NCBI GenBank assembly: GCA_028875185.1
Contig: JAPPFH010000110.1
Span: forward strand, 43,288-107,287
Direction of reading: 5' to 3'
Length of the DNA stretch: 64,000 bases
DNA from: Chloroflexota bacterium
GTDB taxonomy: Bacteria; Chloroflexota; Anaerolineae; Aggregatilineales; Phototrophicaceae
In this document: positions 26,445-35,125 of the stretch, in pieces
Position numbering within the stretch: position 1 is the stretch's first letter
Layout: every line of letters begins with the position of its first letter
Position numbers and translations under genes: made by a program
Notes under the pieces: generated by a model
Seen by the model: only the letters and a program-made list of their open reading frames with translations
Databases searched by the model: none
Told to the model about the DNA's origin: nothing

Positions 26445-27392
26445 GTGAGCGAGATGTCACACCTGCGCAATCTGAAAGCGGCAAATCTCGATACCGATTC
26501 TCTGGTGACCATCGGCGTCTTTGATGGCGTGCATCTCGGGCACCAGCAGCTCATCCAGCGGCTGGTCGACAGCGCGCGCGTCTCCGGAAGAAAGGCTGTC
26601 GTCCTCACCTTTTACCCGCATCCCGATAAAGTTCTGGAAACGGTCAAGACACGCTACTACCTGATGACCCCGGAAAAGAGAGCCGAGCAGTTGCTGAAGC
26701 TCGGCGTCGATCTAGTCGTTACCCATCCATTTGACAATGAGACGCGCCATCTGCCGGCGGCGAGCTTTATCGATCTGCTCATCGAGCGTCTGCGGATTAA
26801 GGAGCTCTGGGTGGGCGCTGATTTCGCGCTTGGTTTTCAGCGCAAGGGCGATGTGCGCTATCTGCGCGCGCAAGGCGAAATCCGCGGCTTCAAAGTTACC
26901 GCAGTTGAGTTGATAAGCGCCCAGTCCAGCGACGAATACATCCGCAGCTCGGTCATTCGCGATCACGTCCAAAATGGCAATATGCGGGCGGCGAGCGCGA
27001 TGTTAGGGCGCGCATACACCATGGAGGGACCAGTGGTCGCTGGCGAGCGGCGCGGGCGATCGATCGGCGCGCCCACCGCGAATCTAAGCGTTTGGTCTGA
27101 GCAGATTATCCCGGCGAATGGCGTTTACGCCACCTGGGCGCGCATCGGCGGCGAATCCTTTCCGGCGGCCACCAATGTCGGCTTGCGCCCCACATTCGCC
27201 GGCGACGCTGTGACGATTGAGGCGCACCTGCTGGATTTCGACCGCGACATTTACGGCGAATCCATGGAGCTGGCTTTCGAGCGACGGCTGCGCCCGGAAC
27301 AAAAGTTCAGCAGCCTAGACGATCTGGTGGCGCAGATCCAGACCGATATTGCTGAGACGAGACGCAGCCTGCAGCGCGATCAGAGCGTTTAG
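26445..27392 (+). CDS. ribF: Bifunctional riboflavin kinase/FAD synthetase
   Basis: A 315-residue enzyme making FMN and FAD. The N-terminal nucleotidyltransferase domain shows TIGVFDGVHLGHQQLI, then VGADFALGFQRKGDV and SSDEYIRSSVIRDHV. The C-terminal riboflavin kinase domain shows EGPVVAGERRGRSIGAPTAN and the barrel end ATNVGLRPTF with DFDRDIYG. A GTG at 26445 or the ATG at 26454 can start it. It is the last gene of the nusA operon and overlaps the convergent era gene by 4 bp at its stop, leaving no room for a separate terminator. Confidence 0.95.
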   Translation: MSEMSHLRNLKAANLDTDSLVTIGVFDGVHLGHQQLIQRLVDSARVSGRKAVVLTFYPHPDKVLETVKTRYYLMTPEKRAEQLLKLGVDLVVTHPFDNETRHLPAASFIDLLIERLRIKELWVGADFALGFQRKGDVRYLRAQGEIRGFKVTAVELISAQSSDEYIRSSVIRDHVQNGNMRAASAMLGRAYTMEGPVVAGERRGRSIGAPTANLSVWSEQIIPANGVYATWARIGGESFPAATNVGLRPTFAGDAVTIEAHLLDFDRDIYGESMELAFERRLRPEQKFSSLDDLVAQIQTDIAETRRSLQRDQSV

Positions 27393-28327
27393 ACGCGCTG
27401 GCGCCGGGGCAATCGGTAGCCGAGTCGCCGCATGAACTCGGCGTTGCCGCGCCAGTTTTTCTGGACCTTGACACGCGTTTCCAAATTCACGCGCGCGTCC
27501 AGCAGGGCTTCCAAAGCCGCGCGCGATTCGATGCCGATTCGCTTTATCATATCCCCGCGTTTGCCGATGATGATGCCCTTCTGCGAACCACGCTCGACAA
27601 AAATGGACGCCTCAATATGGACAACATGATGCTTTTCGCGAAAGCGCGTTATCTCGATCGCCACCGCATGCGGTATTTCGTCGCTGGTGAGCTCGATGAT
27701 GCGTTCGCGAATGATTTCCGAAGCAATGAATCTTAGATTGGCTTCGCTCGCCTGGTCCGCCGGATAATAGCGAGGACCCTGAGGCAAAAGCGCAGTCAGG
27801 TTGGCCGCCAATTCAGCGACGCCACGCCCGTCCTTAGCGCTGATCGGCAGCGCGCTCTGATGCTCGCATAACGCCCAATGCTCAGTATAGTCCGCGTCTT
27901 TATGCGCCAGGTCTATCTTGTTCAGGGCGAGCGCTCTCGGCGTCTTTGGCGCGATATCCTCCAGCAGCGCCGCGATGCTGCGGTCGCCATTCGTCGGGGG
28001 CGCCGACGCGTCCAAAAGCCAAAGCGCGACATCGGCGTCCTTTAGGGCATCATGCGCGACCCCGACCATATAATCACCCAATACCGATTTCGGCTTGTGG
28101 ATGCCTGGCGTGTCGATGAAGAGGATTTGCGCCGCGTCATCCGTGTAAATCCCCAATTGCCGCTGGCGCGTCGTCTGTGGTTTGGCGGTAACGATGGCGA
28201 TTTTCTGCTGCAAAATCGAGTTGATCAGGGTGGATTTGCCAACGTTGGGCCGCCCCACCACCGCCACCAGTCCCGAACGGTGATCCTCGCCCCAATCATC
28301 GCTGAAGACCGAATCCAGATCACTCAT
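27389..28327 (-). CDS. era: GTPase Era
   Basis: About 312 residues. G1 is VVGRPNVGKSTLINSI, G2 lies in PQTTRQRQLGIYT, G3 is FIDTPGIHKPKS and G4 is ALNKIDLAHKDAD. The C-terminal KH domain has ERGSQKGIIIGKRGDMIKRI, the 16S rRNA 3'-end binding site. Era is needed for 30S maturation. ATG 28327 overlaps the stop of the preceding hypothetical gene (ATGAGTGA), so translation is probably coupled. A longer start at 28342 would lie further inside that gene. Confidence 0.95.
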   Translation of the reverse strand: MSDLDSVFSDDWGEDHRSGLVAVVGRPNVGKSTLINSILQQKIAIVTAKPQTTRQRQLGIYTDDAAQILFIDTPGIHKPKSVLGDYMVGVAHDALKDADVALWLLDASAPPTNGDRSIAALLEDIAPKTPRALALNKIDLAHKDADYTEHWALCEHQSALPISAKDGRGVAELAANLTALLPQGPRYYPADQASEANLRFIASEIIRERIIELTSDEIPHAVAIEITRFREKHHVVHIEASIFVERGSQKGIIIGKRGDMIKRIGIESRAALEALLDARVNLETRVKVQKNWRGNAEFMRRLGYRLPRRQRV

Positions 28328-28823
28328 GCCGCAGCCAGGCATTCAAGCTCTCGAAGCGCGGAAGATATTGCCGCAGCCGTTCCGGATAGGGCGCGGGGTC
28401 GGCGGCGACAAGCGCGGACAATTTCGCCAGCGGGCGATTATCTTCATTCCGCCGGTAGACGAATACATCAAAGGGGTAATCAAAGTCAAGCTGCTTAAGG
28501 GCAACCATGTCGTCGCCCCCATCGTTCAGGTACCCACAAACGTCCGCGCGCGGATAGAGATGCGCGTTCTTCATCAGGAAAGCCCAAGCCTCGTCGCCAT
28601 TCAGCATTTCACCATAATCGGCGATAACCAGGTGCGGCACGATGGACAAATGCGGCTTGCCTAAGAAGGTGATGCCGTAACGAACCACCAATGATCCGCG
28701 AGCAATCGCCGCGCCCCCAGGCAATTCCGCCGGCGACAGCAGCGCCAGCCCATCGACTTCGGTCACCACGCCGGCAACACGCTCGGAAATGGGCAGATGC
28801 TGTATCTCGGTTTTTCGCTTCAT
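28320..28823 (-). CDS. Uncharacterised soluble protein upstream of era
   Basis: A 167-residue protein with no signal peptide or membrane helix that I do not recognise. It begins MKRKTEIQHLPISERVAGVV. The middle has GITFLGKPHLSIVPHLVIAD and HLYPRADVCGYLNDGGDDM, and the C-terminus is helical with RLRQYLPRFESLNAWLRHE. It overlaps era by 8 bp and follows a small membrane protein gene by 8 bp, so the three form an operon. No function can be given. Confidence 0.7.
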   Translation of the reverse strand: MKRKTEIQHLPISERVAGVVTEVDGLALLSPAELPGGAAIARGSLVVRYGITFLGKPHLSIVPHLVIADYGEMLNGDEAWAFLMKNAHLYPRADVCGYLNDGGDDMVALKQLDFDYPFDVFVYRRNEDNRPLAKLSALVAADPAPYPERLRQYLPRFESLNAWLRHE

Positions 28824-28831
28824 GCGGGGCG

Positions 28832-29113
28832 TTAGTGATGCTCGGGTTCCGCAGGCGCGTTGATGTCATCAAAGCGTTCAAAGGGGCGCGCCCATCCCAG
28901 CCAGAATCCAATGGAGAGGATGAGCAAGAGCAAACCAAGGACGAGCGCCAAGCCGATCGAATGCGTCGTTTCGGCATCCAAGACGGCGCCGTAGATAACG
29001 CCGAGGCTGGCGCCGAGGATAAGCAGCGTCATGCCGGCTCCGCCGACCATCGCCAAACCATAATGCGTCAGCTTGCTAGGCTGGTCCTGTTGGCTGTTCG
29101 TTTCGTCTGTCAC
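28832..29113 (-). CDS. Small two-helix membrane protein
   Basis: A 93-residue protein starting at a GTG (VTDETNSQQDQPSKLTHYG), with GAAGG about 10 nt upstream. Two hydrophobic segments, LAMVGGAGMTLLILGASLGV and LALVLGLLLLILSIGFWLGW, flank a short AVLDAETTHS loop; the tail is acidic. The reading frame is open further upstream, but that part lies antisense to the divergent phosphatase gene and is not convincing as protein. It is first in the era-containing operon. Function unknown. Confidence 0.6.
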   Translation of the reverse strand: MTDETNSQQDQPSKLTHYGLAMVGGAGMTLLILGASLGVIYGAVLDAETTHSIGLALVLGLLLLILSIGFWLGWARPFERFDDINAPAEPEHH

Positions 29114-29200
29114 TCGAATACTGCCTTCGCCAATGATACACTTCTGCGTTGGCGTTATTTTGCCTTTGAACGGCGCTTCAGTCAAGTCAAAGGGGGTGCG

Positions 29201-29803
29201 ATGAGCGCAATCAGAGTCCTGTTCATCCGGCACGGACAGACCGATTTCAATATCGAGCATCGGCTGCAAGGGGCGCTGCCTGTCCCGTTGAACGAACGCG
29301 GCCGCGCGCAATCGCGGGCGCTGGCGCATTATCTCAAGACAGTCCCGATCGACGCGATTTACGCCAGTCCACGTTCGCGCGCGCTGGAGACGGCTCAGAT
29401 AATCGGGGCGGCTCTGGGGCAGGAGGCGCGCCAAGATGAGCGCCTCGCCGAGATCGCATTCGGCGATTTCGAGGGCCACACCTTTGCCGAAGTTGAGGCG
29501 CGCTACCCAACTGCCTACCGCAAATGGGAATCGGGATATCGCCCTTATCGCGTCCCTGGCGGCGAATCGCGGCTTGATGTGCAGCGGCGCATGCAGTCGG
29601 CTTGGGATGACATCACCGGCACAGCCAATTTGCGCGCCATTGGCATAGTCGGACACAGCTCCGCGATGATGATTCTGCTCGCTTCAATGTTCGCCAGATT
29701 GCCCGACAAAGCGATGAAGAACACATCGATCACGACTCTGGATCGATTCGAGGACACCTGGCAGATCAGCGCCTTTGCCGAGCTGCCGCATGAGCGGCGA
29801 TGA
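29201..29803 (+). CDS. Histidine phosphatase family protein (phosphoglycerate mutase-like)
   Basis: A 200-residue enzyme of the RHG superfamily. The catalytic motif is LFIRHGQTDFNIEHRLQG with the phosphorylated His, followed by IYASPRSRALETAQII (conserved Arg) and GDFEGHTFAEVE. The second catalytic His is in VGHSSAMMILL. The size and the short cap fit small acid phosphatases of the CobC/PhoE type rather than glycolytic mutase. ATG 29201 has AGGGGG 4 nt upstream. The gene is divergent from the small membrane protein gene with 87 bp between them. Substrate unknown. Confidence 0.85.
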   Translation: MSAIRVLFIRHGQTDFNIEHRLQGALPVPLNERGRAQSRALAHYLKTVPIDAIYASPRSRALETAQIIGAALGQEARQDERLAEIAFGDFEGHTFAEVEARYPTAYRKWESGYRPYRVPGGESRLDVQRRMQSAWDDITGTANLRAIGIVGHSSAMMILLASMFARLPDKAMKNTSITTLDRFEDTWQISAFAELPHERR

Positions 29804-29816
29804 GCGCGATCGTCTC

Positions 29817-29845
29817 TGAACAGAAGTCGGCTTTTCCGGTACAAT
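29817..29845 (+). promoter_or_regulatory. Possible promoter of mdh
   Basis: TGAACA (29817-29822) and TACAAT (29840-29845) are 17 bp apart, with 4/6 and 5/6 consensus matches. The start of mdh lies 43 bp further, behind a good ribosome site. Read by eye only. Confidence 0.45.
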
Positions 29846-29888
29846 CGCGCCTGCTTGTCGAGTTAGCATCAGGAGAGGAACAGAGGGC

Positions 29889-30875
29889 ATGACGCAAAGC
29901 ATTCGAGTCGCGGTTACCGGCGGCGCGGGCCAGATCGCCTACAGCCTGCTTTTTCGCATCGGCAATGGCGAAGTCTTCGGCGCCGATCAACCGGTGGCAT
30001 TACAGATTCTTGAAATTCCGCCGGCGATGGACGCCCTGCGCGGCGTGGTGATGGAATTGGAAGACAGCGCCCAGCCGCTGCTTCAGGATGTCATCATTTC
30101 CGCTGATCCCAATGTCGCCTTCAAAGACGCCAATTGGGCGATCCTGGTGGGCGGGAAGCCGCGCGGTCCCGGCATGCAGCGCAGCGATTTGATCGCGGCT
30201 AATGGACCGATTTTCGTCGAACAAGGCCGCGCCTTGAATGCGCATGCCGCGAGCGATATTCGCGTGCTGACCGTCGCCAACCCCTGCAATTCCAATTGCC
30301 TGGTCGCCAAAGCCAACGCGCCCGATATTCCGGCCGAACGTTTCTTCGCCATGACGCGTCTTGATGAGAACCGAGCCAAAGCGCAGTTGGCGCAAAGAGC
30401 CGGCGCCCCGGTGAGCGCGGTCAGCAAGCTCGCAATCTGGGGCAACCACAGCACCACGCAATTCCCCAACTTTGAACACGCGCTGATCCATGGTCAATCC
30501 GCCGAGTCGGTTATCAAGGACCGCGGCTGGCTGGAGGGCGAGTTCATGTCGACAGTGCAAGATCGCGGCGCCGCCATCATCAAGGCGCGCGGTCTTAGCT
30601 CGGCCGCCAGCGCCGCCAACGCCGCTCTCGATACCATCCGCAGCCTAATCGATCCGACGCCGGAAGGCCTATGGTTCAGCGCCGCCATAGCCAGCGAGGG
30701 CAATCCTTATAACATCGCCGACGGATTGATTTACTCGTTCCCCCTGCGAACAGCCGGCGACGGCACGGTTTCCCTAGTCGAAGACCTTGAACTCAGCGAC
30801 TATGCGCTGGCAAAGATGAGGGACTCGGAAGCCGAACTGCTCTCTGAGCGCGAGGCGATACAGCACCTGATATGA
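29889..30875 (+). CDS. mdh: Malate dehydrogenase
   Basis: A 328-residue NAD-dependent enzyme of the citric acid cycle. The Rossmann motif is [18 protein letters not shown], followed by [20 protein letters not shown]. The substrate-binding Arg regions are [12 protein letters not shown] and [14 protein letters not shown], and the catalytic His is in [12 protein letters not shown]. This is the cytosolic-type (group 2) malate dehydrogenase of about 328 residues and not the shorter lactate-dehydrogenase-like form found in some Chloroflexota. AGGAGAGGAA precedes the ATG. The gene converges with the MATE exporter gene, 27 bp away. Confidence 0.95.
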   Translation: MTQSIRVAVTGGAGQIAYSLLFRIGNGEVFGADQPVALQILEIPPAMDALRGVVMELEDSAQPLLQDVIISADPNVAFKDANWAILVGGKPRGPGMQRSDLIAANGPIFVEQGRALNAHAASDIRVLTVANPCNSNCLVAKANAPDIPAERFFAMTRLDENRAKAQLAQRAGAPVSAVSKLAIWGNHSTTQFPNFEHALIHGQSAESVIKDRGWLEGEFMSTVQDRGAAIIKARGLSSAASAANAALDTIRSLIDPTPEGLWFSAAIASEGNPYNIADGLIYSFPLRTAGDGTVSLVEDLELSDYALAKMRDSEAELLSEREAIQHLI

Positions 30876-30902
30876 GCCAGCGCTGATGCGGCCGACCGAA
30901 GA

Positions 30903-32273
30903 TCAGCTTGCCGCCCCCGAGCGCGAAATTCGTTTGCGAAAGGGACTGTCGCCGATGCCGGGGTAAAGGCGCGCCACACCCCAGAACGCGCGGACGCCAA
31001 TCCACAGAACGATCATCAGCCAGACGCCGCTAAATGCGTCCGATCTGTCGCTCGCGATCAATTGCAAACCAAGCAAGCCGCAAGCCGTCGCCAGCATCAT
31101 CGCGTTCCGCAGATAGCGATAATCGCTTGCGCCCCAAAGTATGCCGTCCGTGATGAAAGCCAAGGCATTCAGCGGCTGCGAAAGCGAAGCGATGACCCAG
31201 GCGGCGATGAAGACGGCGGCGGCATCGTCCGGCACGAAAGCCGCCTGAACAATCGACGTAGCCGCCAGCATGACAAAAAGCATGGCAATGCCGGTCGCCA
31301 GGCTCCAAAGCGTCGTCGACATCGCCACCCGTCTGGCGTATTGAAGGCGGCCCGAGCCGAAGAAATAGCCGACCAGACTTTGCGCCGTGGTCGCGAGCGC
31401 CTCGGTGACTAAAGCCGTGAAGAACCAAACCTGTCGAATCACCTGATGCGCAGCGCCCGCCTCGGCGCCCATCTGCGTCGCCACGCGCGTGGCAAATAAC
31501 ACAAAGATCGTCAGCGAAGCCGAGCGAATAAAGAGATCCCGCCCGACGCGCAGCAGCTTTACACCATCGCCCAAGCTTAGATTTCGACTCAGACCGATTC
31601 GCCGGCGCAATTCCAACAGCATCCAGATCGCGCCGAGCCATTGACCACAGGAGCTCGCCAGCGCGGCGCCAGCGACGCCCATTGCCGGAATCGCGCCCCA
31701 GCCGAAGATGAATACAGCGTCGAGCGCGATGTTGGCCAAGTTGATGCCCAGCGCGATCCAGAGAGGCGTCTTCATATCTTGTACGCCACGCAGCGCGCCG
31801 AAGCCAACGATAACCACGATAACCGCGGGCGCGCCCAGCAGCCGCAGCCGGATATACTCGGTCGCCAGATGATGTACGGCGCCCTCCGCCCCGAGTGCCG
31901 CTGATACCGCGGCCGCGCCCACATAGAGCAAGCTGCTGAGCAGCAGGCTAATGGCAATGCCGATCATAAGCGCCAGGCTAACGACGTTTCGAGCGCCGGC
32001 AATATCGCCGCGGCCGGTGGTCTGCGCCACTTCCGTTTGGGTTGCGATGGCGAGGAAGTTGAAGATCCAAAACACGGATGACAAAGCGCCCGTGCCCACG
32101 CCCAGAGCGGCCAAGGGCACGGCGCCCAGGCGCGCCACGAAACCAGTATCGACCAGCCCGGTCAAAGGCTCGGCGATGAGCGACAAGAGAATCGGCAGCG
32201 ACAGGTAAATGATCGTCCTATTTGGCCGCTGCAGGAAGGGATGACGGTCAGATTCGCTGCTTGCTTTGATCAT
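30903..32273 (-). CDS. MATE family efflux transporter
   Basis: About 456 residues with twelve membrane helices in two similar halves. The first reads IIYLSLPILLSLIAEPLTGLVDTGFVA and the second starts near FIRSASLTIFVLFATRVATQ. The block GALRGVQDMKTPLWIALGIN is typical of the DinF/MATE group. These proteins export cationic or aromatic compounds in exchange for Na+ or H+. ATG 32273 gives the normal family length; the frame continues upstream over the end of fmt, where no MATE-like sequence is seen. Substrate unknown. Confidence 0.88.
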   Translation of the reverse strand: MIKASSESDRHPFLQRPNRTIIYLSLPILLSLIAEPLTGLVDTGFVARLGAVPLAALGVGTGALSSVFWIFNFLAIATQTEVAQTTGRGDIAGARNVVSLALMIGIAISLLLSSLLYVGAAAVSAALGAEGAVHHLATEYIRLRLLGAPAVIVVIVGFGALRGVQDMKTPLWIALGINLANIALDAVFIFGWGAIPAMGVAGAALASSCGQWLGAIWMLLELRRRIGLSRNLSLGDGVKLLRVGRDLFIRSASLTIFVLFATRVATQMGAEAGAAHQVIRQVWFFTALVTEALATTAQSLVGYFFGSGRLQYARRVAMSTTLWSLATGIAMLFVMLAATSIVQAAFVPDDAAAVFIAAWVIASLSQPLNALAFITDGILWGASDYRYLRNAMMLATACGLLGLQLIASDRSDAFSGVWLMIVLWIGVRAFWGVARLYPGIGDSPFRKRISRSGAAS

Positions 32274-32349
32274 GGACCGCGCTCTGTGCTTTGGCGCGCG
32301 CTGATATGCGCATCGGCGAATAAGTCCTCGCGCAAGGCGCCCGGGCGAA

Positions 32350-33273
32350 TCAGTCGCCCAGTCGCGCGCCAGCAAATTCGCGATAGCCGTTGACAAAATC
32401 AGCAATGTGCAGCGGTCGCTTGCCAGCCATTTGCAGCCGCGTGGGAAAAAAGAGGCCGTCTCCGGTTCCGACTGCGGCGGCGCCGTCGATGACGATCACT
32501 CGGCCGGGCTCGGCGCTGCCCTCCCCTTTTCGACCGGCGAGGATTCTTAGTTGAGCTTCGCGCCAGGTGGTGAATGCGCCAGGCCAGGGCGTGAAGGCGC
32601 GCGCCAATCGCTCGATCGACTGGGCGCTGCAATCCCAGTTTATTCTGCCTTCCTCTTTCTTGATCTGGGGGGCGTAAGTAGCGAGCGAGTCGTCTTGCGC
32701 CTGTGGTTCGATCAGTCCGCTCAAGTAGCGCGGCAGGGTCTCGGCCAGCAGATCCGCGCCTAGCCGGGACAGCTTGTCGTGCAAGCTACCCCCGGTTTCG
32801 TTATTCGCTAGCGGCAATTCGCGTTTCGCCAGCAAGGGACCCGTATCCAAGCCGGCATCCACCAGCATGATAGTGGCGCCACTCGCGCTGTCGCCCGCCC
32901 TTATCGCCGCTTGAATGGGCGCAGCGCCACGCCAGCGAGGCAGCAGCGACGCGTGAACGTTGACCGTGCCCGCGGGTGGCAAATCAAGAAGCGCTTGCGG
33001 TAGAATCTGCCCGTAGGCGGCGACCACGAAGACATCCGCATCCCACGTTCGCAGCGCCTCAATCGCCGCGGCTTCGCGGATTCGCCGCGGCTGCATGATC
33101 GGTATGCCTGCAGCGCGCGCAAGGCTCTTGATCGGCGACTCGCGCAGGCGCCGCTTGCGGCCTGCCGGGCGATCAGGCTGCGTGATCACGCCAATCACCT
33201 CATGCGCTTGCATAAGCGCCTTCAGGCTTGGCACGGCGAAAGCCGGCGTGCCCATAAAGACTATCTTTGCCAT
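32350..33273 (-). CDS. fmt: Methionyl-tRNA formyltransferase
   Basis: A 307-residue enzyme that formylates initiator Met-tRNA. Family marks are IVFMGTPAFAVPSL at the N-terminus, the folate and catalytic region TVNVHASLLPRWRGAAPIQ with Asn and His, and DAGLDTGPLL with the catalytic Asp. The C-terminal tRNA-binding domain has ARAFTPWPGAFTTW. The gene is divergent from recJ with 50 bp between the starts, and the MATE gene follows downstream on the same strand. Confidence 0.95.
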   Translation of the reverse strand: MAKIVFMGTPAFAVPSLKALMQAHEVIGVITQPDRPAGRKRRLRESPIKSLARAAGIPIMQPRRIREAAAIEALRTWDADVFVVAAYGQILPQALLDLPPAGTVNVHASLLPRWRGAAPIQAAIRAGDSASGATIMLVDAGLDTGPLLAKRELPLANNETGGSLHDKLSRLGADLLAETLPRYLSGLIEPQAQDDSLATYAPQIKKEEGRINWDCSAQSIERLARAFTPWPGAFTTWREAQLRILAGRKGEGSAEPGRVIVIDGAAAVGTGDGLFFPTRLQMAGKRPLHIADFVNGYREFAGARLGD

Positions 33274-33323
33274 AGCGCCTCATATACCGAGATGGTAGTA
33301 TCGAGCCATCATTCTATGGGAAT

Positions 33324-35069
33324 ATGCGGGCGCGGTCTATGATGCAAAAGGAATGGGTGCTGGCGCCGCGAGCCCCCGCCGAGCGCTTGGAGCGCTACCG
33401 CGGATTCAGCCCAATCCTGGCGCAGTTGCTTATTAACCGCGGTTTTGAAGACCCGAATGCCGCCCGCGAATTTGTCAGCGGGCAAGCCCTCAGCGAAGAC
33501 CCCTTTCACCTGCAAGACATGGATGCGGCGGTCGCCCGCTTAAACGGCGCCATTGCCGAGCAAGAGCCGATTGCCGTGTATGGCGATTTTGACGCCGACG
33601 GCGTTTGCGCGACGGCGCTATTGACGCAGACCGTGCGGGCATTGGGCGGCGATGTTTTGCCATATATCCCCGACCGCGCCGATGAAGGTTACGGACTGAA
33701 TACGCCGGCGCTGGAGAATCTGGCGCGGCGCGGCATCAAACTGGTGGTGACCGTCGATTGCGGCATTCGATCGATTGCGGAAGTTGAAGCTGGACTGCGC
33801 GCGGGCCTCGACATCATCGTCACCGATCATCACTCCATTGGGCCAGAATTGCCGCCGGCGCTGGCGGTGATCAATCCGCAACGGGATGATTGCGCTGGCG
33901 AAGCGCGCCTCGCTGGCGTCGGCGTCGCATTTATGCTTGCCAAAGCGCTGCTGCTTCACCGCTGGGCGACCGAGCGGCACAATTACCCGGCCGGTTTGCG
34001 CCAATCTGACCTGCTCGACCTGGTCGCTCTAGGCGCCGTCGCCGATGTCAGCCCGCTCAATGCCGGCTTAAATCGGCGATTGGTAAAGCACGGCTTGGAT
34101 ACCATCAACGAGATGCGCCGGCCCGGCGTCGCCGCGCTGATCAAGGTGGCCGGCTTGAAGCCGGGCGGCGTCAAAGCGCGCGACATCGGCTTTGGCTTGG
34201 GACCACGCATCAACGCGGCTGGCCGCCTGGGTTCGGCCATGGTCGCCTACGACTTGCTCGCCGCCCAATCAATTGAGGAAGCGATGCCGCGCGCCATTCA
34301 ACTCCAGTCGCTAAATGCGCAGCGCCAACAACTGACGCGCCAGGCTCTGGCCGCTATCAGCGAGCAGGTTGGCGATGATCCCGATCGGTCGCTGATATTC
34401 GCCGGCGATGAAAACTTGCAATCCGGCATTGTTGGTCTGGTCGCCGGCCGGCTCGCCGAAACGTTTTATCGACCGGCGGTGGTAATGGAATATGGAGAAG
34501 TGGAGAGCCGCGCCTCGTGCCGCAGCATCCCTGAATTCAACATCACGCGCGCCCTTGATGAATGCGCCGATCTGCTGCTGCGCCATGGCGGGCATGCCGT
34601 GGCCGCCGGTTTCACCATACAGAACAGCAACATAGATGTCTTGAGACAAGAACTTGCGAAAAAAGCGGACGCCGATTTGCGCGGGCGGAAGCTTGCGCCC
34701 AAGCTCGCAATTGACAGCCAAATCCAACTCGCCGAATTGGACGCGTCTCTACTGGCGGAGCTCGACCTGCTGGAGCCGACTGGGCATGAAAACGAAAAGG
34801 GCGTCTTTCTGACGAGCGACTTGCGCGTCTTGCAGTGCCGCCGCGTTGGCGAAGACGGGCGCCATCTTAAGCTAAAAGTCGCGGAAGACGGTGGCCCGCC
34901 CGTGGACGCAATCGGTTTCGGCCTTGGCGAATGGGCGCAAGAAATGCCGCGCAGAATCGATGCCGCCTATCATGCCGAAATTAATGAGTGGGGCGAACGG
35001 CGCAGCCTGCAATTGCGCTTGCTGGATATCCGTCCGGCAATGCGCGAACGCGGCGCTGTTTCCGGTTGA
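33324..35069 (+). CDS. recJ: Single-stranded-DNA exonuclease RecJ
   Basis: About 581 residues. DHH motifs are readable in order: AVYGDFDADGVCATALL (I), VVTVDCGIRSIAE (II), IIVTDHHSIGPELP (III) and ALGAVADVSPL (IV). The DHHA1 domain has RHGGHAVAAGFTI, and an OB-like C-terminal part follows. RecJ degrades ssDNA 5' to 3' in recombination and mismatch repair; mutS lies about 3.4 kb further on. ATG 33324 was taken; ATG 33339 or 33342 is also possible. Confidence 0.94.
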   Translation: MRARSMMQKEWVLAPRAPAERLERYRGFSPILAQLLINRGFEDPNAAREFVSGQALSEDPFHLQDMDAAVARLNGAIAEQEPIAVYGDFDADGVCATALLTQTVRALGGDVLPYIPDRADEGYGLNTPALENLARRGIKLVVTVDCGIRSIAEVEAGLRAGLDIIVTDHHSIGPELPPALAVINPQRDDCAGEARLAGVGVAFMLAKALLLHRWATERHNYPAGLRQSDLLDLVALGAVADVSPLNAGLNRRLVKHGLDTINEMRRPGVAALIKVAGLKPGGVKARDIGFGLGPRINAAGRLGSAMVAYDLLAAQSIEEAMPRAIQLQSLNAQRQQLTRQALAAISEQVGDDPDRSLIFAGDENLQSGIVGLVAGRLAETFYRPAVVMEYGEVESRASCRSIPEFNITRALDECADLLLRHGGHAVAAGFTIQNSNIDVLRQELAKKADADLRGRKLAPKLAIDSQIQLAELDASLLAELDLLEPTGHENEKGVFLTSDLRVLQCRRVGEDGRHLKLKVAEDGGPPVDAIGFGLGEWAQEMPRRIDAAYHAEINEWGERRSLQLRLLDIRPAMRERGAVSG

Positions 35070-35125
35070 CCGGCGCGCGTTGAACGCGTATATTGAGCGG
35101 GTTAATTTGCCCTCGGGGGGTAAGG

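Noticed and set aside
29114-29656. Upstream extension of the small membrane protein frame
   Set aside because: This part is antisense to the histidine phosphatase gene and has shadow-like composition; the GTG at 29113 with a ribosome site gives a sensible protein.
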